Shown piece after piece: positions 59,784-64,000 of a DNA stretch of 64,000 bases. The notes below the pieces were generated by a model that was not told the DNA's origin, did no database searches, and was given only the letters and a program-made list of their open reading frames with translations. Position 1 is the stretch's first letter. Each line of letters opens with the position of its first letter. Both the position numbers and the translations under genes were made by a program. This DNA is from Arenibacter sp. F26102. Lineage in GTDB: Bacteria > Bacteroidota > Bacteroidia > Flavobacteriales > Flavobacteriaceae. The DNA is taken from positions 248,001-312,000 of the forward strand of contig NZ_JALKBC010000002.1 in NCBI RefSeq assembly GCF_023015865.1, given 5' to 3'.

Positions 59784-61505
59784 ATGCAGATAAAAGAATC
59801 CTCAGAAATTTATGATGTAATAATTGTCGGCTCGGGTGCAGGTGGTGGAATGGCCACTAAGCAGTTGGCCGATGCCGGCCTCAATGTTGCGGTTGTCGAG
59901 GCTGGACCATTTTTTGATCCGGCAGACCCCAAAACCATGAATCAATTAAAATGGAATTACGAATCTCCTAGAAGGGGAGCCGGTACTACTAGGGCCTTTG
60001 GCGAATTTGATGCCGCTTATGGCGGTTGGGAGATAGAAGGAGAGCCTTATACCCGTGAACCTGGTACCGAATTTGACTGGTTTCGATCACATATGTTAGG
60101 GGGGCGTACAAACCACTGGGGGCGAATTTCTCTGCGTTTTGGACCAAAGGATTTTAAAGGGAAGACCAGGGACGGTCATGGTGAGGACTGGCCTATAGGT
60201 TATGATGATGTTAAACCGTATTATGATAAGGTAGATAAATTAATTGGGGTATTTGGCACCAATGAAGGACTGGAAAACGATCCAGATGGATTTTTCCTTC
60301 CTCCTCCAAAACCGAGATTACATGAGATTTTCTATATAAATGGGGCTAAAAAGGCGGGAATACCTACTATTCCAGGTAGACTCTCCATGCTTACCAAAAG
60401 AATTAATGCGGACCGTGGCGTGTGTTTCTACTGCGGACAATGTTCACGTTCCTGTTCTGTTTATGCCGATTTCTCATCGGGAAGTTGTCTTATATTTCCA
60501 GCGCAAAAAAGCGGTGGCCGTATTAAATTATTCGTCAATTGTGTAGTGCGGGAAGTGACCACCAACGAAGAGGGCAAGGCAACAGGCGTGTCTTACATTA
60601 GTAAGGATGATAGAAAAGAGTATAAATTAAAAGGCAAGGTTGTGGTTTTGGCAGCTTCAGCCTGTAGTTCCGCCCGTATTCTCTTGAATTCAAAAAGTAA
60701 ACAGCATCCTAACGGATTAGGAAATAGTAGTGATGTTGTAGGTAAGTACCTGCACGATTCTACCGGGGCCAGTAGAGCTGCTTTTGTACCGTCATTGATG
60801 AACAGAAAAGTATCCTATAATGAAGATGGGGTGGGCAGTAACCATGTGTACTCTCCATGGTGGGGAGATAATTCCAAGTTGGATTTTCCTAGGGGATATC
60901 ATATCGAAGTCGGCGGAGGCATGAAGATGCCTGGCTATGGTTTTAGTTTTAATCCCAATGAGTTCAATAAGTTCTTTGGGATCAAAGTAGGGGGTTATGG
61001 AGATAGCTTACGGGACGATGTGAAAAAATATTACGGGTCCGTACTGGGTATTGCCGGAAGGGGCGAAGGTATTGCCCGTAAGGAAAACTATTGTGAAATA
61101 GACCCTACTACAGTGGATCAATTTGGTATTCCCGTATTGAAGTTTAATTACAAATGGTCCCAATTCGAGAAAAATCAGGCCAAGCACATGCAGGACACCT
61201 TTGAGGAGATCTTCCATAATATAGGGGCAGAGCCATTAGGAGAAAAGCCGGGAAAAGATCGTGATTATGGGCTAGAGGCTCCTGGTCGTATTATCCACGA
61301 AGTGGGTACTACAAGAATGGGCAATGATCCCAAAACATCGGTTACCAATAAATTCAATCAGTTGCACGATGTGGACAATGTATTTATAGTGGATGCGGGA
61401 CCTTTTACCTCCCAAGCGGATAAGAATTGTACTTGGACCATTTTGGCATTATCTTGGCGCGCCAGTGATTATATTATTGAACAATTAAAACAGCAAAATA
61501 TCTAG
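59784..61505 (+). CDS. GMC-family oxidoreductase with Cys cluster (copy 2)
   Basis: 573 residues, clearly a paralogue of the protein encoded at 56098 with the same landmarks: FAD motif VGSGAGGGMATKQLADAG, MLGGRTNHWGRISLRFG, Cys cluster CFYCGQCSRSC, and the C-terminal HEVGTTRMGNDP and VDAGPFTSQADKNCTWTILALSWR. In the last motif the position after KN is Cys instead of Pro (KNCT against KNPT), next to the expected catalytic Asn. It is translated just before its own subunit-3-like gene, 3 bp apart, so it repeats the operon layout. Probably different substrate range. Confidence 0.9.
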   Translation: MQIKESSEIYDVIIVGSGAGGGMATKQLADAGLNVAVVEAGPFFDPADPKTMNQLKWNYESPRRGAGTTRAFGEFDAAYGGWEIEGEPYTREPGTEFDWFRSHMLGGRTNHWGRISLRFGPKDFKGKTRDGHGEDWPIGYDDVKPYYDKVDKLIGVFGTNEGLENDPDGFFLPPPKPRLHEIFYINGAKKAGIPTIPGRLSMLTKRINADRGVCFYCGQCSRSCSVYADFSSGSCLIFPAQKSGGRIKLFVNCVVREVTTNEEGKATGVSYISKDDRKEYKLKGKVVVLAASACSSARILLNSKSKQHPNGLGNSSDVVGKYLHDSTGASRAAFVPSLMNRKVSYNEDGVGSNHVYSPWWGDNSKLDFPRGYHIEVGGGMKMPGYGFSFNPNEFNKFFGIKVGGYGDSLRDDVKKYYGSVLGIAGRGEGIARKENYCEIDPTTVDQFGIPVLKFNYKWSQFEKNQAKHMQDTFEEIFHNIGAEPLGEKPGKDRDYGLEAPGRIIHEVGTTRMGNDPKTSVTNKFNQLHDVDNVFIVDAGPFTSQADKNCTWTILALSWRASDYIIEQLKQQNI

Positions 61506-61508
61506 ACC

Positions 61509-62228
61509 ATGGATAGAAGAAAGAGTATACAAACAATAATTCTTGGTGCGGGCGCATCCGCCTTGGCCTTTCATGGTTGTAAGACCGATGGAACTGATAC
61601 GGCAAACGAAGCCGTTGCCGCAGCTGAAAACACGCATTATTTTGGTCGTACCCCGGAGGAGTTGGAGCTTATAGAAAAATTAAATGCAGAACAGCTATTT
61701 ACGGAACATGAAATGGAGACCATAGCGGTATTGAGTACCGTAATACTCCCTCCTAGGGAACCTAATGGAGGGCCCATTGAGGCAGAGGTCCCAGAATTTA
61801 TAGAATTTATGGGCAAGGATATCCCGGAGCTGCAGCTAACGTTAAAAGGGGGGCTAATGTGGTTGGACCATAAGAGCAATTCCGATTTCGGAACCGAATT
61901 TAAGTTGATTTCCTTAGATCAACAAAAGCAAATATTGGATACCATATGTTACCATGATCCTGATAAATCGTTGGACGAGCAACCACTTGAAATACAATTT
62001 TTCTATTTGATGCGTGGATTGACGGTTTCCGGTTATTATTCTTCCAAAGTGGGAGTGGCCGAACTCGGCTATAAGGGAAATTCACCTAACGTATGGGATG
62101 GTGTTCCGGAGGACGTGTTAAATCAGCATGGTGTGGCCTACGATCCCGAATGGATCGCTAAATGTATAGATCATAGTACCAGAAACGAAATTGCTACCTG
62201 GGACGATAAGGGTAACCTTCTGACCTAG
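61509..62228 (+). CDS. Gluconate 2-dehydrogenase subunit 3-like protein (copy 2)
   Basis: 239 residues, paralogue of the one at 57821: MDRRKSIQTIILGAGASALAFHGCKT has the Tat-like R-R-K start and a lipobox; the core repeats GGLMWLDHKSNSDFG, LTVSGYYSSKVGVAELGYKGN and NVWDGVPEDVL. An insertion GPIEAEVPEFIEF region keeps the same length. Expected to escort and anchor the copy 2 GMC subunit in the periplasm. A strong terminator follows at 62289-62316. Confidence 0.88.
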   Translation: MDRRKSIQTIILGAGASALAFHGCKTDGTDTANEAVAAAENTHYFGRTPEELELIEKLNAEQLFTEHEMETIAVLSTVILPPREPNGGPIEAEVPEFIEFMGKDIPELQLTLKGGLMWLDHKSNSDFGTEFKLISLDQQKQILDTICYHDPDKSLDEQPLEIQFFYLMRGLTVSGYYSSKVGVAELGYKGNSPNVWDGVPEDVLNQHGVAYDPEWIAKCIDHSTRNEIATWDDKGNLLT

Positions 62229-62288
62229 GTCCATTAGAATTGGGAGTAGGGAAGGATCAGTAGTTATTGTAAATCCTATTAAATATAT

Positions 62289-62316
62289 AAAAAGCCCCTG
62301 TTTCGGGGCTTTTTTG
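62289..62316 (+). terminator. Intrinsic terminator after GMC copy 2 operon
   Basis: AAAAAGCCCC / GGGGCTTTTTT hairpin with a 6-nt loop, ending in six T. Confidence 0.9.
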
Positions 62317-62382
62317 TTTATTTGCTGTGGGGAGGCATATGTAACCTGGGAATAAAAAGAATTACAATTGGTACTGGAAAAT

Positions 62383-63129
62383 ATGAATTACAAGTGGACA
62401 GCATTTACTGGAATGGCCATTTTGGCCATGGCGCTTATTTTGGGGTGTAAGGAAGTAGCGGTAGACAAGATTATTGAGAATGATGTTGAAACGGAATTGA
62501 AGGTGGTGGATTCACTAATAATGGATATCAGGAAAAAAGAGGTAGTGCCAAAAATCAAACTAAAATCTTTGGAAGGACTAGCCGATACCCTGTTTGTTAG
62601 GCTAGCCGATTACAGTGATGATTTTGTGTACGACCTTCGATATGCCACAGAAAATAATTTTTTAAAGGCCAAGGTCTATGATTGTGCGGAATGTTACACT
62701 AGGGTTAAAACGGCCAGAGCACTGCTTTTGGCCAATAAGGAATTCATGGACAAAGGATTTAAAATAAAGTTTTTCGACTGTTATCGTCCCAATGATGTAC
62801 AATATAAAATGTGGGCCATAGTTCCCAATCCGCAGTATGTAGCCAATCCTGTTAAGGGGTCCATACATAACAAGGGTGGCGCGGTGGATATTACTTTGGT
62901 AACCTTGGACGGGAAGGAATTGGATATGGGGACCGATTTTGATTTTTTTGGTAAAAGGGCTTATCATGATAACTTGGACCTGCCGAAAATTATCTTAAAC
63001 AATAGGTTGATGTTGAAGGAAACTATGGAAAAATATGGTTTTTGGTCCATTAGAACGGAATGGTGGCATTACAATCTGGGTACCGCGTCAAATGATAAGG
63101 TGGCCAACTTTAAATGGGATTGCGATTGA
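62383..63129 (+). CDS. D-alanyl-D-alanine dipeptidase, VanX/DdpX (M15D) family lipoprotein
   Basis: 248 residues from the ATG at 62383 (MNYKWTAFTGMAILAMALILGC, lipobox LILGC); an in-frame ATG at 62368 (MVLEN) does not improve the signal. The zinc peptidase motif is S-x-H-x6-D in GSIHNKGGAVDITLV (S-I-H-N-K-G-G-A-V-D), followed by the catalytic Glu and second His in EWWHYN. Conserved FLKAKVYDCAECYTRVKTARALLLA and DCYRPNDVQYKMW match VanX. It cleaves D-Ala-D-Ala dipeptide in the periplasm. No other van-type resistance gene is nearby, so a peptidoglycan recycling role is more likely than glycopeptide resistance. Confidence 0.9.
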   Translation: MNYKWTAFTGMAILAMALILGCKEVAVDKIIENDVETELKVVDSLIMDIRKKEVVPKIKLKSLEGLADTLFVRLADYSDDFVYDLRYATENNFLKAKVYDCAECYTRVKTARALLLANKEFMDKGFKIKFFDCYRPNDVQYKMWAIVPNPQYVANPVKGSIHNKGGAVDITLVTLDGKELDMGTDFDFFGKRAYHDNLDLPKIILNNRLMLKETMEKYGFWSIRTEWWHYNLGTASNDKVANFKWDCD

Positions 63130-63650
63130 AGGTGTTTCAAAGATTTTGTGCATTTCATGTCCTTGGTATATGCGGGAGGTTTGAGGTGTGCATGCAAACC
63201 TTGTAATTTCGCTTAATACTTAATTAGGCTTCCGATTCCTTCCGTCTTTTCGGCTACTAGCTGAGTATCCACCTTCCCTTGGCCAAGGGAAGGTGCTGAA
63301 AATTATTATTGAAGAAATACCAAAAATTGCACCTTCCCCTTATTAGGCCTGTCCCGCGTTTTCCGCGGGAGGACAAGGTGGCTTCGATAAAGGAGAAGTC
63401 GGAACAGGTTAGAAACGCAGGCCTTTCCATTGATCGGAATAGCTTCGTCGCAAAAGCTTCCGTTGATGTTGTTATTTCATATCCAAATTTGCATAATTTT
63501 TAAAAAATGTAGGTTTTGAAATGACTGGGGCAGTCACTCGGGCATAGTGAAGAATGAGCTCCCGATAACCTTCCCGAGAGAGTCGCACAAATATGGCTAG
63601 AGATATATTCGGTCAATTCACGGTTAATTTGAATGCAATGCGTAGGAACC
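63130..63650. other. Intergenic region with palindromic repeats
   Basis: 521 bp without a gene. It holds a perfect 24-bp palindrome starting ACCTTCCCTTGG (63271-63294) and a second, partly complementary block (63330-63400) with a TCCCGCG-TTTTC-CGCGGGA hairpin. The right part (63500-63650) shows nothing recognisable. Confidence 0.7.
63271..63400. repeat. Compound palindromic (REP/MITE-like) element
   Basis: A 24-bp perfect palindrome starting ACCTTCCCTTGG (63271-63294) is followed by a second copy of the ACCTTCCC motif (63331-63338), a hairpin TCCCGCG-TTTTC-CGCGGGA (63352-63370) and a closing GGACAAGGTGGC. The nested inverted repeats resemble a non-autonomous dispersed element. Confidence 0.6.
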
Positions 63651-64000
63651 CTATGCTTTGTGACAATGCACAACAATTTTTTCACCTTCGGAATTGGTGG
63701 TGAAAAACAGATAGGCTTCCCCGCCGTCCTTTATTTTGTACTTTTTTCGTATTTCGGCTACGCTCATTGGAAAATTACGCACCGTAATATTGGCTTTGTG
63801 TAAATTTAGTTTTTGGATTTCTTTTTTGTTGAAGGGGATGGTTTTTAATATTTTAAATGTCCGTCCAGGAAATGCCAATAGTTGGCTATTTGTGTATAAA
63901 TGTGAGTGATCGTGTAGCTTGTACAGATCAAATTTCCTTCCAACGGTTTTAAAAGCGCCTGACTTTAAGATGGCAGAATTGGGTTCGTATAAGTATTCTT
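63651..64000 (-). CDS. SAM-dependent methyltransferase with THUMP-like C-terminus, 3' part only
   Basis: The frame enters from the right edge and ends with the stop at 63651, giving about 116 C-terminal residues. They read EYLYEPNSAILKSGAFKTVGRKFDL, LHDHSHLYTNSQL, FKILKTIPFNKKEIQKLNLHKANITVRNFPMSVAEIRKKYKIKDGGEAYLFFT-type sequence and end EGEKIVVHCHKA. The pattern E-P-N-S-A-I-L-K-S-G and the NFPxSxxExRKKY-like helix match the THUMP-like C-terminal domain found behind class I SAM methyltransferases of Flavobacteriia. The catalytic part is outside the window, so the call rests on the tail only. Confidence 0.6.
   Translation of the reverse strand, partial: EYLYEPNSAILKSGAFKTVGRKFDLYKLHDHSHLYTNSQLLAFPGRTFKILKTIPFNKKEIQKLNLHKANITVRNFPMSVAEIRKKYKIKDGGEAYLFFTTNSEGEKIVVHCHKA

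Noticed and set aside
62383-63129. Vancomycin resistance gene (vanX)
   Set aside because: No vanH/vanA ligase or VanRS; as a lipoprotein it looks like a DdpX-type dipeptidase.

Overview
The window is a chromosomal segment of a marine-type Bacteroidota, most likely a member of the Flavobacteriaceae. Evidence: low G+C, TAnnTTTG-type -7 promoter elements (several with a TTTG-like element 19-20 bp upstream), many short-signal lipoproteins, Sec-type (clade II) nosZ, DUF5777/YceI/COG4315 secreted proteins, SusR-free sugar acid genes and a NagB-PIG-L fusion. No rRNA, tRNA, CRISPR array, phage or transposase gene was found.

Layout. 0-16 kb, mostly minus strand, accessory and partly decaying: an S9-peptidase-like gene cut by the left edge; a MarR repressor with three matching operators in front of a thioredoxin-like gene, a DUF2024 gene (broken by a TAG) and marR itself; a membrane CDF-like protein; GNAT; a TPR lipoprotein plus SCO1 pair; a Tat-exported Gfo/Idh/MocA oxidoreductase; a complete subclass B1 metallo-beta-lactamase in operon with a YdeI-like protein; a frameshifted VOC gene; a sulfatase split by TGA; a VIT1/CCC1 transporter; and two ~0.2-kb repeats that follow a secreted matrixin-like metalloprotease and a badly decayed membrane gene, like gene cassettes. 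16-25 kb: queE, heptamer repeats, dinB with a striking double palindromic operator, two tiny membrane proteins, a membrane-bound LytTR sensor-regulator facing a five-gene operon of secreted redox-type proteins (COG4315 repeat lipoprotein, cytochrome c, OB-fold, YceI, DUF5777). 25-29.5 kb: an acyl-CoA (probably propionyl-CoA) carboxylase operon with TesB thioesterase.

30-47 kb is the most coherent block: a nitrous oxide/nitric oxide module. A class II Crp/Fnr-type site precedes cytochrome c - fasciclin - nosZ; then a membrane protein, nosL, cupin, nosDFY and a 12-TM protein with heme-copper-like histidines. Facing it on the minus strand is an Rrf2 (NsrR-like) regulator followed by a membrane protein, a tryptophan-2,3-dioxygenase-family heme protein, a cupin, the RIC/YtfE di-iron repair protein, hemerythrin, ferredoxin and group III truncated globin. 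A second Crp/Fnr-type site with the same geometry starts a copper-acquisition set: a small Cys protein, an OprC/NosA-like TonB receptor with a CxxxM copper motif, and a Met/His-rich lipoprotein, presumably feeding copper to NosZ.

47-64 kb: NagB-PIG-L fusion, hexuronate catabolism (uxuA, eda, kdgK), a secreted esterase, a YyaL/DUF255 thioredoxin-domain lipoprotein, and a duplicated GMC oxidoreductase + gluconate-2-dehydrogenase-subunit-3 pair around a secreted TIM-barrel protein, which looks like a periplasmic sugar (3-keto-glycoside type) oxidation system. A VanX-like dipeptidase, a palindromic dispersed repeat, and the 3' end of a methyltransferase with a THUMP-like C-terminus close the window.
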